The notes under the pieces were generated by a model. The model ran no database searches. It was not told the origin of the DNA and saw nothing but the letters and a program-made list of their open reading frames with translations. Made by a program: the position numbers and the translations under genes. A stretch of 64,000 bases of DNA from Antarctobacter heliothermus (GTDB lineage Bacteria; Pseudomonadota; Alphaproteobacteria; Rhodobacterales; Rhodobacteraceae), in assembly GCF_002237555.1 (NCBI RefSeq), contig NZ_CP022540.1, positions 2,178,501 to 2,242,500 on the forward strand. Direction: 5' to 3'. This document shows, one piece after another, positions 47,235-57,752 of this stretch (the stretch's first letter is position 1; every line of letters begins with the position of its first letter).

Positions 47235-48053
47235 ATGACCAAACGTATTCTCAAGGTGGCTGTCGGCGGATTTGGCGCCATTGGCAAGGCGGTGGCGGCG
47301 GCACTGGATCAGGGCATCGACGGGCTGGAACTTGTTGCTATCTCAGCGCGCGATGTAACCAAAGCCAAGGCCCATATGTCCGCTCAATTCCGGCGCAGTT
47401 ACGATGTGTATTCACTGGACGCACTGGCCACGACCGCCGATGTGGTCGTCGAATGCTGTCCGGCGCATCTTCTGGATCAGGTGGCTCGTCCGACGCTTGA
47501 GGCTGGAAAAGTCGTTGTGGTGGCCAGCGTTGGGGGGCTGCTTGACGCGCCGCACCTCAAGGAGATCGCGGCCCGAACAGGGGGGCGAATCCTAGTGCCA
47601 TCGGGCGCATTGTTGGGCCTTGATGCGGTGCAGGCCGCCGCGCAGGGCAGGATCGACAGTGTGACGATCATCACCCGCAAACCGCCTGCCAGCCTGAGAG
47701 GCGCCCCGGCGATTGAAAAGTTGGGACTGGATCTGGACGGCCTGACCGACCCGGTTCAGTGTTTCGCCGGATCGGCGCAGGACGCGATCAATGGATTTCC
47801 GGCAAACACAAATGTCGCCGTGGCACTTGGGCTTGCCGGGATCGGCACTGAACGCACGCGGGTTGAGGTCTGGGCCGACCCGACCGTGGATCGAAACACG
47901 CATAGCATCACGGTCATGTCCCACAGCGCCAATATGACCATGAAGATCGAGGGAATTCCGTCCGAGGACAACCCACGGACGGGCCGGATCACGCCGCTTA
48001 GCGTGATCTCGACCCTCAAGCGGTTGACGGCCCCTTTGGTGATCGGGGCCTGA
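47235..48053 (+). CDS. Aspartate dehydrogenase-like protein
   Basis: 272 residues. The NAD(P) motif VGGFGAIGKAVAAALDQG (about 10-27) and the closing SVISTLKRL match the aspartate dehydrogenase (NadX-type) family, which oxidises L-aspartate to iminoaspartate or oxaloacetate plus ammonia. VPSGALLGLDAVQAAAQG (about 122-139) is the family's central block. No nadA or nadC lies beside it, so a role in NAD synthesis is not shown. It follows the helicase by 27 nt. Confidence 0.8.
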   Translation: MTKRILKVAVGGFGAIGKAVAAALDQGIDGLELVAISARDVTKAKAHMSAQFRRSYDVYSLDALATTADVVVECCPAHLLDQVARPTLEAGKVVVVASVGGLLDAPHLKEIAARTGGRILVPSGALLGLDAVQAAAQGRIDSVTIITRKPPASLRGAPAIEKLGLDLDGLTDPVQCFAGSAQDAINGFPANTNVAVALGLAGIGTERTRVEVWADPTVDRNTHSITVMSHSANMTMKIEGIPSEDNPRTGRITPLSVISTLKRLTAPLVIGA

Positions 48054-48064
48054 AAACCGCGCAA

Positions 48065-49087
48065 TCAGTTCGCGACTTTGACGATCTGCTTGCCCGTGTT
48101 CCCGCCTTTCAGCATGGCCATGAAAGCGGCCGGTGCGTTTTCCAACCCCTCGGCGATATCCTCAAGGAACGACAGTTCGCCCGCCGCGACCTTGGGGCTG
48201 ACCTCTTGCAGGAAAGTCGGAAAGTTTCCCCAGTGATCAAAGATGATGAAGCCGTTGACGGACAACCGCTTGACCAGAATGGATCGCCAGACTGCTGGCA
48301 GGCGGTCGGCGCAATCCTCGGTCCCGCCATACCATGAAATCGCGCCGCAGATCGGGATGCGTCCGTGCACGTTCATAAGCGGAAGCACCGCCTCCAATAC
48401 TTTGCCGCCGACGTTTTCCCAGTAGATGTCGACGCCGCCCGGGGTCTCGGCGGCGATTGCCTTGCGCAGGCTGGAGGCGTCGTCAAAGGCGCGGTGGTCG
48501 ATGGCGGAGTCAAAACCGAAGCTCTCAACAGCAAGGCGGCACTTTTCGGCCCCGCCCGCGATGGCCACGGTGCGAAGGCCCGCCGCCTTGGCCAGTTGAC
48601 CAACCAGCGATCCTACCGGACCGGTGGCCGCCGCCACGACCAGCGTTTCGCCCGCCTTGGGGCGACCGTATTCGCGCAGGCCGGTCCACGCTGTGAACCC
48701 CGGCATCCCCAGCACGCCAAGGGCGGTTGACGGGGGCAGGGCGTCGTCCAGCCGTCGCACCTCTGCCGCAGGCAATACGGCATGGCTCGCCCAGCCGGTC
48801 ATTCCGGTGACCAAGTCGCCGGACGTGAAATCGGTGCCCGGGGCCGTAACAACGCGGCCAACGCCCTGACCGGTCATTGTGCCGTCGATCTGGACAGCAG
48901 GAGCATAGCTTTTCACGTCATCCATGCGGCCGCGCATGTAGGGGTCAAGCGACAGGTGCGTGACCTCGATCAACACCTCACCTTGCGCGGGGGCGGGCAT
49001 TGGGTCGGTCTTGAGCGCAAAATCTTCGGCGACCGGATGGCCCGAGGGCCGTCGGGCAAGGGCAATGCGCTGCATCTGGCTGGTCAT
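48065..49087 (-). CDS. NADP-dependent oxidoreductase (CurA/YncB-like MDR)
   Basis: 340 residues of the zinc-free medium-chain reductase family, close to leukotriene B4 dehydrogenase/YncB types. The nucleotide motif is AATGPVGSLVGQLAKAAGL (about 151-169), the N-terminal half reads LALRRPSGHPVAEDFAL-like, and IYWENVGGKVLEAVLPLM is the typical later block. It probably reduces a 2-alkenal or enone with NADPH. AAGGA precedes ATG 49087. Divergent from the ligase cluster at 49186, with 98 bp between the two starts. Confidence 0.85.
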   Translation of the reverse strand: MTSQMQRIALARRPSGHPVAEDFALKTDPMPAPAQGEVLIEVTHLSLDPYMRGRMDDVKSYAPAVQIDGTMTGQGVGRVVTAPGTDFTSGDLVTGMTGWASHAVLPAAEVRRLDDALPPSTALGVLGMPGFTAWTGLREYGRPKAGETLVVAAATGPVGSLVGQLAKAAGLRTVAIAGGAEKCRLAVESFGFDSAIDHRAFDDASSLRKAIAAETPGGVDIYWENVGGKVLEAVLPLMNVHGRIPICGAISWYGGTEDCADRLPAVWRSILVKRLSVNGFIIFDHWGNFPTFLQEVSPKVAAGELSFLEDIAEGLENAPAAFMAMLKGGNTGKQIVKVAN

Positions 49088-49185
49088 GGGGAATCCTTGC
49101 GTCACTATTTGGGAAAAACGGTTGCACGCGGGGCGCGCTCTCGCACAGTCTAGCGGGACGTGAAGTATCGGCAAGGGAGGGTTGG

Positions 49186-50809
<1,624 letters not shown>

Positions 50810-50820
<11 letters not shown>

Positions 50821-51247
50821 CGATCTGCGCGACCTTGCCCCGCGTGAAAGTGACTGGGTGACGCTGGATTCGGCGCGCGTCAAGGCATTTGCCGATGCGA
50901 CGGAGGACTGGCAGTTTATCCACCTTGATCCGGAACGCGCGTCCAAGACCGCGTTTGGCGGGACTGTGGCGCATGGCTTCCTGACGCTGTCGATGCTGTC
51001 GATGATGTCCTATCAGGTGATGGAGGGTATCCCGGGCGTCCTGTCCAGCGTGAACTACGGTTTTGATCGCATCCGCTTTGTCTCACCCGTGCGGGTTGGG
51101 CTCCGGGTGCGCGGGCGGTTTGCCGTGGCCAGCGTGGACGAGGGCGATGGCTGGCTGGATGTGCATTGGGACGTGGAGGTCGAGATAGAGGGCGCGGCGC
51201 GGCCGGCGCTTGTCGCGAACTGGATCACACGGCTGTATTTGGGGTGA
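50810..51247 (+). CDS. MaoC-like (R)-enoyl-CoA hydratase
   Basis: 145 residues in a single hot-dog domain. FADATEDWQFIHLDPERA (about 27-44) followed by FGGTVAHGFLTLSML contains the catalytic Asp and His of the MaoC hydratases. It should hydrate trans-2-enoyl-CoA to (R)-3-hydroxyacyl-CoA. ATG 50810 overlaps the ligase end by 11 nt, so the two are coupled. Confidence 0.87.
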
Positions 51248-51257
51248 GGCGCCGCCC

Positions 51258-51313
51258 GCGCGATTTTCGACGCGACGCCCCACCCGCCCACCCGCGCGCG
51301 TCGAAAAGCGCGC
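51258..51313 (+). repeat. Long hairpin between the MaoC and acyl-CoA dehydrogenase genes
   Basis: GCGCGATTTTCGACGCG (51258-51274) pairs with CGCGTCGAAAAGCGCGC (51297-51313) with one mismatch. It shares the TTTTCGACG core with 31381-31401. No T tract follows, so it is better seen as a processing or stabilising hairpin in the operon. Confidence 0.6.
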
Positions 51314-51342
51314 GCGCGGCGTGAGACGATCAAGGAGGGATC

Positions 51343-52578
51343 ATGGATCTTGGGATGACGGAGCGGGTGAAACCGCTGGTGGGGCAAGTGCGCCGAATGA
51401 TCGACGAAGACATCGCGCCATTGGACGCAGAGTTCCACGCACTGGTGGGGACACATCCCTCGGGGGATCGGTTCAAACATGTGCCGCGCCAGTTGGAAAT
51501 CCTGAACGAGCTCAAGGCGTTGGCGAAAGAGCGCGGGTTGTGGAATTTCTGGCTGACCGGGTCGGACCGCGGGTATGGGCTGACCACCGTGGAATATGCC
51601 TATCTGGCTGAGGAGATGGGCAAAGTCAGCATCGCTGCAGAGGTGTTCAACTGCAATGCACCGGATACGGGCAACATGGAGGTGCTGGAACGCTACGGCG
51701 ACGACTGGATGAAAGAGCGCTGGCTGACTCGCCTGCTGGAGGGCGAGATCCGGTCGGCCTATGTAATGACAGAGCCGGACGTGGCCTCATCCGATGCGGC
51801 GCAACTGGCGTTTGCAGCGAAAAGGGACGGCAATGACTATGTCCTGAATGGTGAGAAATGGTGGATCAGCGGCGCGGGCGATCCGCGCTGTGGTCTGTAT
51901 ATCGTAATGGCCTGCACCGATCCGGGGGCGGCGAAACACGCCCGCCACACGATGTTTGTGATGGATGCGGATACGCCGGGGATTGAGATCCTGCGCCCCA
52001 TGCAAGTGTTCGGCCAGGATGATGCGCCGCATGGGCATATGCACCTGCGGTTTACCGATGTGCGCATCCCCGCGACTCATGTCGTGCTGGGAGAGTCGCG
52101 CGGGTTCGAGGTCGCGCAAGGGCGGCTGGGGCCCGGTCGCATCCACCATTGCATGCGCGCCATCGGGCAGGCGGAAAAGGCGTTGGAAATGATGTGCAAG
52201 CGCGGGTTGTCGCGTGAGGCCTTTGGCAAGCGGATCGCGGATCTGGGCGCCAATTATGACATCATCGCCAACGCACGGATGGAGATTGAGATGGCGCGCC
52301 TGTTGTGCCTCAAGGCGGCCTGGATGATGGACACGGCAGGCGTGCGGGCCGCGCAACCATGGATTTCCAAGATCAAGGTGGTGGCCCCGTTGATGGCGGG
52401 TAAGGTTGTGGATGAGGCGATGCAGTTGCATGGCGCGGGCGGCATCAGTCAGGACTATGATCTGGCATCCATGTGGACACACATCCGCACACTGCGGTTT
52501 GCCGATGGTCCGGATGCGGTGCATCGCCGTCAAGTGGCGCGCGCCGAGTTGCGCAAATACGCCAACGAAAGGATCTGA
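51343..52578 (+). CDS. Acyl-CoA dehydrogenase
   Basis: 411 residues of the FAD acyl-CoA dehydrogenase family. AYVMTEPDVASSDAAQL (about 140-156) is the substrate and flavin-binding signature, GEKWWISGAGDP follows, and the C-terminal LHGAGGISQDYDLASMWTHIRTLRFADGPDAVHRR closes the active site. The length and the partner APH-like gene resemble the ACAD10/11 type, which may act on 4-hydroxy or branched acyl-CoA. AAGGAGGG precedes the ATG. Confidence 0.88.
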   Translation: MDLGMTERVKPLVGQVRRMIDEDIAPLDAEFHALVGTHPSGDRFKHVPRQLEILNELKALAKERGLWNFWLTGSDRGYGLTTVEYAYLAEEMGKVSIAAEVFNCNAPDTGNMEVLERYGDDWMKERWLTRLLEGEIRSAYVMTEPDVASSDAAQLAFAAKRDGNDYVLNGEKWWISGAGDPRCGLYIVMACTDPGAAKHARHTMFVMDADTPGIEILRPMQVFGQDDAPHGHMHLRFTDVRIPATHVVLGESRGFEVAQGRLGPGRIHHCMRAIGQAEKALEMMCKRGLSREAFGKRIADLGANYDIIANARMEIEMARLLCLKAAWMMDTAGVRAAQPWISKIKVVAPLMAGKVVDEAMQLHGAGGISQDYDLASMWTHIRTLRFADGPDAVHRRQVARAELRKYANERI

Positions 52579-52596
52579 CATCTGCCGCCGCAAGAT

Positions 52597-52621
52597 GGGA
52601 ATTTTTTTGCCAAGAAGAAGC
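52597..52621 (+). repeat. Second copy of the AGAAGAAGC intergenic repeat
   Basis: GGGAATTTTTTTGCC followed by AAGAAGAAGC (52597-52621) closely matches the reverse complement of 11574-11598. It lies in the 54-bp gap after the acyl-CoA dehydrogenase gene. Confidence 0.5.
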
Positions 52622-52632
52622 GTGGGGGCGGT

Positions 52633-53655
52633 ATGAACACGGATGAGCTGGCGCGTGTGGCGGCATGGATGACGGCCCATGTGCCGGGGTTTCAAGGGCC
52701 TGTCAGGGCAGAGAAATTCGTGGTTGGCCAGTCCAATCCGACCTTCCAGCTGGAGAGTCCCTCGGGGGCCTATGTGTTGCGCCGCAAGCCCGCTGGGGAC
52801 TTGTTGAAATCCGCCCATGCGGTGGACCGGGAGTTTCGTGTGCAACGGGCGCTGGCCGGGACATCCGTGCCGGTCCCTCAGGTGTTCGCACTGTGTGAGG
52901 ACAAGACCGTGCTGGGGTCGATGTTCTATGTCATGGAACACATCGACGGCCGTAACCATGTTGACCCTTCGCTGCCGGGAGAGACAGCAAAGGGCCGCGC
53001 GGCGATCGTGGACGAAATGAGCCGGGTTCTGGCTGCGATCCATGACGTTGATCTGGCTGCTGTCGGGTTGGAGGATTTCGGCGCGCCGGGGAATTATCAC
53101 GCGCGCCAGTTGGGGCGCTGGACCAAACAGTATCGCGCGTCGGAGACAGAAGAGTTGCGCGATATGGAAACGCTGATGTCATGGCTGGGCGAGGCGATGC
53201 CCGAAGAGGACGGGCAGCGGACGTTGGTGCATGGCGACTACCGGATCGACAATTTGCTTTTCGCTGCTGACGGGTCCGCCTGTGTCGCAGTGCTGGATTG
53301 GGAGTTGTCGACGCTGGGGCATCCCTATGCCGACCTTGCGGGTGTGTTGATGCAGTGGCAACTGCCGCCGGGGGCCGAAGGGCGCGGTCTGTCGGGGGTG
53401 GACCGTGCGGCGCTGGGTTTGCCGTCGGATGCGGATTTTGTGGCCGACTATTGTGCGCGGCGCGGCATCGACGGCATCGACAGTCTTGGATTCTATGTCT
53501 CCTTTGCGTTCTTTCGCATGGCGGCGATCCTGCAGGGGGTCAAGAAACGCGCCCTTGACGGCAATGCGGCGAACCCCGAAAAGGCACTAAAATTAGGTGC
53601 TTATGTGCCGCTGTTTGCGAAACTTGGGTTGGAGGCCCGGCACCGTTATGGATGA
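52633..53655 (+). CDS. APH-family phosphotransferase (ACAD10/11-like)
   Basis: 340 residues with the aminoglycoside-phosphotransferase/choline-kinase fold. LVHGDYRIDNLLF (about 199-211) holds the catalytic Asp and VLDWELSTLGHPYADLA (about 221-237) the metal Asp. In roseobacters and eukaryotes this fold is paired with an acyl-CoA dehydrogenase, as here. ACAD10/11-type pairs phosphorylate 4-hydroxyacyl-CoA before dehydrogenation, which is a plausible role. It overlaps the next gene by 8 nt. Confidence 0.83.
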   Translation: MNTDELARVAAWMTAHVPGFQGPVRAEKFVVGQSNPTFQLESPSGAYVLRRKPAGDLLKSAHAVDREFRVQRALAGTSVPVPQVFALCEDKTVLGSMFYVMEHIDGRNHVDPSLPGETAKGRAAIVDEMSRVLAAIHDVDLAAVGLEDFGAPGNYHARQLGRWTKQYRASETEELRDMETLMSWLGEAMPEEDGQRTLVHGDYRIDNLLFAADGSACVAVLDWELSTLGHPYADLAGVLMQWQLPPGAEGRGLSGVDRAALGLPSDADFVADYCARRGIDGIDSLGFYVSFAFFRMAAILQGVKKRALDGNAANPEKALKLGAYVPLFAKLGLEARHRYG

Positions 53656-54043
53656 GGCTTTACGCGAAGATCCCTATGCTTTTGCCGCCCACATCGGGAT
53701 GGTGATGACCGATTGGCGCGAGGGATATGCCGCGTTTGACGTGCCGTTGGAGCCGTTCTTGATGAACCGGCACGGCAATCCGCATGGCGGGGTGCATGCG
53801 TCCTTGCTGGACACTGTCATGGGCTATGCCGGGTGCTGGACAGGCGATGCGGCGCGGCGACAGATGTGTCTGACGTTGAACTTGAATGTACAGTATCTGT
53901 CGCGCCCCCGGGGCGTGATGCTGAAGGGCGAGGGGTGGAAGACTGGCGGCGGCAAGAGCACATTTTTTGCCGAAGGTCAGATTGCCGATGAAACGGGTGA
54001 GGTGATCGCCAAGGGAACGGGCGTTTTCAAGTATCGGTCGTGA
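53648..54043 (+). CDS. PaaI-type hot-dog thioesterase
   Basis: 131 residues. NRHGNPHGGVHASLLDTVMGYAGCW (about 39-63) has the HGGV-x7-D pattern of 4HBT/PaaI thioesterases, which hydrolyse acyl-CoA esters. The ATG overlaps the APH-like gene end, placing it last in the ligase-MaoC-ACAD-APH unit. The acyl substrate is unknown. Confidence 0.82.
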   Translation: MDEALREDPYAFAAHIGMVMTDWREGYAAFDVPLEPFLMNRHGNPHGGVHASLLDTVMGYAGCWTGDAARRQMCLTLNLNVQYLSRPRGVMLKGEGWKTGGGKSTFFAEGQIADETGEVIAKGTGVFKYRS

Positions 54044-54175
54044 TCTCGGGAGAGCCATGGTTAATGCACAGAAATGAAAGCATTATTTGGGAACAAAACG
54101 CCTGCATAACCGGTGCATACTCCGTACACATTGATGTGCGGACTCGGCAGGTCAATGGTGGCCCACCGGGGACCG

Positions 54176-54820
54176 TTACATATGAATTTGCACCAGACCG
54201 GGAAGGTCCGCGAAATCCGAAAACCGGGCGGTGTGAGGCAGCGCCTCGACCGGGGTCGTGCGGTAGCCTTCGGTGTAGAGCAGGAACGGAACCTGGCCGC
54301 GCTGCGCGGTTTCCGCGTCGGTTTCGCTATCGCCGACGTAGAGAACCTGCGTTGCGCCGTCGAGCGCGGCAAACAGCATCTCTGGGTCGGGCTTGCGGGT
54401 CGGCAGGCTGTCGCCGCCGATTACAATATCAAAAAACTTGTCCAACCCGGTATCACGCAGGCACGCGCGGCTGGCCTCTATCGGTTTGTTGGTACACAGA
54501 GTCAGACGGAACCCCTGCGCCTTCAGGTCCGTCAGCGCGTCACGCGCGCCGGGATAGACCGAGGCCGGATCGGACGGTGTGCCGACATAGTGGAACATGG
54601 TGCGGCGGGACAGTTCGGCGTGATGTGCCTGTGGCGCACCGATGTGGTCCAGCACCTGTTGCAGCAGGATCGGCAGGCCGCGTCCGACAAACCCCTGAGT
54701 GTCCGCGCGGCTGACTGTTGGCAGACCCATTTCCGAAAGCGCCTGTGAGACGCCGTGATGAATATGGCCCACGCTGTCGATCAGGGTGCCGTCGAGGTCA
54801 AAGGCAATGGTGAGGCTCAT
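54176..54820 (-). CDS. gph: HAD phosphatase, phosphoglycolate phosphatase-like
   Basis: 214 residues. [16 protein letters not shown] (about 5-20) supplies the nucleophile Asp, LTLCTNKPI (about 106-114) the motif II Thr, [11 protein letters not shown] the motif III Lys, and [17 protein letters not shown] (about 160-176) the metal-binding Asp pair. The neighbour rpe and typical length favour phosphoglycolate phosphatase (GphA/CbbZ type), which salvages 2-phosphoglycolate, though another phosphate monoester is possible. It overlaps the rpe stop by 4 nt. Confidence 0.82.
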   Translation of the reverse strand: MSLTIAFDLDGTLIDSVGHIHHGVSQALSEMGLPTVSRADTQGFVGRGLPILLQQVLDHIGAPQAHHAELSRRTMFHYVGTPSDPASVYPGARDALTDLKAQGFRLTLCTNKPIEASRACLRDTGLDKFFDIVIGGDSLPTRKPDPEMLFAALDGATQVLYVGDSETDAETAQRGQVPFLLYTEGYRTTPVEALPHTARFSDFADLPGLVQIHM

Positions 54821-55506
54821 GCGGTCAGCGTGGTCGCGGCCATGCGGATGGCGCGGATGTTGTCGCCGTAGGGCGTGGGGTTGTCGACCGAGCCGCCCTT
54901 GAACACGGCAGATCCCGCCACCAGCACGTCCGCACCAGCGTTGACCACCAGCGGCGCGGTTTCAGGCGTCACGCCGCCGTCGATCTCGATATGCACCGGG
55001 CGGTCGCCGATCATGGCGCGCAGGGTGCGCACCTTATCGGTCATGTCGATGAATTTCTGCCCGCCAAAGCCGGGGTTCACAGTCATGACGCAGACAAGAT
55101 CGGCCAGATCCAGCAGGTGTTCAACCGCCTGTGCTGGTGTGCCGGGGTTCAGCGCCACGCCTGCCTTCATCCCGGCGGCGCGGATCGCTTGCAGGGTGCG
55201 ATGGGTGTGGGGGCCGGCCTCGACATGCGCGGTGAGGATGTCAGTGCCCGCCTCGGCATAGGCGTCGATGTAGGGATCAACGGGTGCGATCATCAGATGC
55301 ACGTCCATGACCGTCTTGACGTGTTTGCGGAACGCTTTGACGGCAGGTGGGCCGAAGGTGAGGTTTGGCACGAAGTGCCCGTCCATCACATCGACATGGA
55401 TCCAGTCGGCGCCTTGCGCCTCGATCGCTTGGATCTCGCGCCCGAAGTCGGCGAAATCGGCAGAGAGGATGGACGGGGCGATTTTCACGTTGCGGTCAAA
55501 GGGCAT
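54817..55506 (-). CDS. rpe: Ribulose-phosphate 3-epimerase
   Basis: 229 residues in the normal TIM-barrel form. [13 protein letters not shown] (about 9-21) and [18 protein letters not shown] (about 36-53) hold the metal ligands, and DGGV lies near 175. It interconverts ribulose-5-phosphate and xylulose-5-phosphate. AGGA precedes ATG 55506; an upstream start at 55533 has less support. It shares the transcription unit with gph. Confidence 0.93.
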   Translation of the reverse strand: MPFDRNVKIAPSILSADFADFGREIQAIEAQGADWIHVDVMDGHFVPNLTFGPPAVKAFRKHVKTVMDVHLMIAPVDPYIDAYAEAGTDILTAHVEAGPHTHRTLQAIRAAGMKAGVALNPGTPAQAVEHLLDLADLVCVMTVNPGFGGQKFIDMTDKVRTLRAMIGDRPVHIEIDGGVTPETAPLVVNAGADVLVAGSAVFKGGSVDNPTPYGDNIRAIRMAATTLTA

Positions 55507-55536
55507 GGGGCATCCTGAAGTCTGGGCGGTCACGCG

Positions 55537-55600
55537 CCCCGGACCTGATCCGGGGCCTCTGGCTTGTGGCTGCTGGAAAGTCTCGGGTCAAGCCCGGGAC
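55537..55600. repeat. Dispersed palindromic intergenic repeat upstream of rpe
   Basis: CCCCGGA...TCCGGGG (55537-55543, 55549-55555) and CGGG...CCCG (55584-55596) form two hairpins. The run GGGTCAAGCCCGGGAC (55585-55600) recurs with one change, as reverse complement, at 13586-13601. Confidence 0.6.
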
Positions 55601-55610
55601 AGCGCGCACG

Positions 55611-56543
55611 TCAGTACCCGGCGTTGCGGTCCACGACATGCTGCAGTGGCGTGCCGTCCTCTGCACGGCGGATATTGTCGGCAATGACACGCGCGGCCGT
55701 CTCTGGCCGCGTGGTGGAGGCGATGTGCGGAGTCACCGTGACTTTTGGGTGGGTCCAATAGGTGTGATCATCGGGCAGCGGTTCGGTGCGGAACACATCC
55801 AGCGTGGCATGGCTGATCTGGCCGCTGTCCAGCGCGGCCAACAGCGCGTCATCGTCAATCAGCGGGCCGCGTCCGGGGTTCAGGATCATCGCGCCGGGGG
55901 CCATCACGGCCAGAGTGCCGGCGTTGATGACGTTGGCTGTGGCGGCGGTGTCGGGCAGCAGCAGAATGACAATCTGCGCATCGCGCAAAGCGTCGTGCAG
56001 GCCGTCATCCCCGGCGTAGGTCGTGATTCCGGGCAGGTTCTTGGCGGACCGGCTCCACCCGCTGACAGGAAATCCCAGAGCGGTCAGCGCGTGGGCGCAG
56101 GCCTGTCCCAATGTCCCAAGGCCAAGTATCGTGACTGGGCGATCCGCAGACAGCGGTGGCGGGGTCGTGTCCCACGCCCGATCCGGGTTCACGATATGTG
56201 CGTCCATACCCAGGTGATGGCGCAGCGTATGGCCCGTCACCCATTCCACCATGCCCTGCGTCAGACCGTCCTCGTCGACCATGCGGGCCAGCGGTACGGT
56301 CAACGTGCTGTTGCCCACCACATCTTCGACCCCGGCCCAGAGATTCAGCACCGCCTTCAGCCGCGTGAAGGGAGTGAAATCCTGCACGTCCGAGTTTGGG
56401 GCATAGACGATATAGTCGACCTGTTCGGGGGCAATGTCTGTGCCCAAGGTGTACGGCAGGCCGGTCGCGTCGAGCGCGGCGTTCAGCGGCGTTTCATATT
56501 CGTCCCAGCTTTCGGAGCGGGCGGCGAAAAGGATGTTGGGCAT
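55611..56543 (-). CDS. Glyoxylate/hydroxypyruvate reductase A-like dehydrogenase
   Basis: 310 residues of the D-2-hydroxyacid dehydrogenase superfamily, GhrA branch. NAD(P) binds at TILGLGTLGQACAHALTALG (about 138-157), with NPGRGPLIDDDALLAALDSGQI (about 218-239) and the HIAS/PETAARV end. It would reduce glyoxylate or hydroxypyruvate. It is the first gene before rpe on the minus strand, separated by the repeat region. Confidence 0.85.
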   Translation of the reverse strand: MPNILFAARSESWDEYETPLNAALDATGLPYTLGTDIAPEQVDYIVYAPNSDVQDFTPFTRLKAVLNLWAGVEDVVGNSTLTVPLARMVDEDGLTQGMVEWVTGHTLRHHLGMDAHIVNPDRAWDTTPPPLSADRPVTILGLGTLGQACAHALTALGFPVSGWSRSAKNLPGITTYAGDDGLHDALRDAQIVILLLPDTAATANVINAGTLAVMAPGAMILNPGRGPLIDDDALLAALDSGQISHATLDVFRTEPLPDDHTYWTHPKVTVTPHIASTTRPETAARVIADNIRRAEDGTPLQHVVDRNAGY

Positions 56544-56606
56544 GGCTGTGCTCCTTTGCTGTGTCGTCCGACTGCTTAAAGGAGGAGCGGGTGGAAAGGA
56601 AAGCCG

Positions 56607-57752
56607 TCAGGTCTGCCTTGGCCGGTGGATATGCGCGCTTTGCACCATGCCAAAGGCCAGCATCAGCACCAGCATCGCAGAGCCGCCGTAGCTGACCATC
56701 GGCAAGGGCACACCGACAACCGGGGCCAGCCCCATGACCATCGACATGTTTACCGCAAAGTACAGGAAAAAGGTCAGCCCGACCCCCAGGATCAACAACG
56801 ATGAGAAACGGTCGCGGTTCTGGATTGCTGCTACGATACAAAACAGCAGGATCAGCACATAGAGCGCCAGCAGGGAGACACCGCCGATAAAGCCGAACTC
56901 CTCCGCCAACGTATTGAAAATAAAGTCTGTGTGTTTCTCTGGCAGAAAGTTCAGACGGCTTTGAGTGCCCTGCATGAAGCCGCGCCCGGTCCAACCGCCG
57001 GACCCCATGGCGATTTTGGCCTGCGTGATGTGATAACCCGCGCCCAGTGGGTCGGATGACGGATCAAGGAAGGTGTCGATGCGACGGAACTGGTAGTCTT
57101 CCAGCAATTGCCATTCGGTGCCGCGCGATTTGAACACCGCCCAGATGCCGCCGCAGGCCGCGCCCAGCACGGTTGCGAAATAAAGCCAGTGGACCCCGGC
57201 GAGGAACATCATCAACCCGCCCGCCGTCATCAGCAGGATCGCTGTACCAAGGTCGGGCTGGGTCAACACCAGTCCGGTGGGAAGCAGGATGATGAGGATG
57301 GGGACCAGCACCCACAAAGGACGGGAGGTGCGGCTGAGCGGTAGTCGGTCATAGTAGGCGGCCAACAGCATGACCATCGCAATTTTCATCACCTCGGAGG
57401 GTTGCAGTCGCATGAAACCAAGGTCGATCCAGCGCTGGGCGCCCATGCCCACGGCGCCGAAGAATTCGACCATGACCAGAAGGCCGAGTGAGCCGACATA
57501 GGCGATCAAAGCCATGTTGCGCCAGAAATAGATCGGCACCATGGCAACGATGAACATGAGCGCGAGACCCAAACCGAACCGTTTGATCTGCGGTTCTGCC
57601 CACGGGCTGAACGAGCCACCCGCAACTGAGTAGAGCATCAGGAAACCGACACCAGCCACGGCAGCCAGCAACACTACCAGCGGCCAGTTCAGATGCAGGA
57701 TCTTGCGCCAGCCGGTCGGAACCGTTTTTACGTTGTATTCAAGATAGGTCAC
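56607..57752 (-). CDS. rodA: Peptidoglycan glycosyltransferase RodA
   Basis: 381 residues with about ten transmembrane helices of the SEDS family. LVLTQPDLGTAILLMTAGGLMMFLAG (about 159-184) carries the catalytic Asp region, and VPLPMVSYGGSAML (about 350-363) is the C-terminal SEDS signature. It polymerises lipid II glycan chains in the elongasome with PBP2. It overlaps the PBP2 stop by 4 nt. Confidence 0.95.
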   Translation of the reverse strand: MTYLEYNVKTVPTGWRKILHLNWPLVVLLAAVAGVGFLMLYSVAGGSFSPWAEPQIKRFGLGLALMFIVAMVPIYFWRNMALIAYVGSLGLLVMVEFFGAVGMGAQRWIDLGFMRLQPSEVMKIAMVMLLAAYYDRLPLSRTSRPLWVLVPILIILLPTGLVLTQPDLGTAILLMTAGGLMMFLAGVHWLYFATVLGAACGGIWAVFKSRGTEWQLLEDYQFRRIDTFLDPSSDPLGAGYHITQAKIAMGSGGWTGRGFMQGTQSRLNFLPEKHTDFIFNTLAEEFGFIGGVSLLALYVLILLFCIVAAIQNRDRFSSLLILGVGLTFFLYFAVNMSMVMGLAPVVGVPLPMVSYGGSAMLVLMLAFGMVQSAHIHRPRQT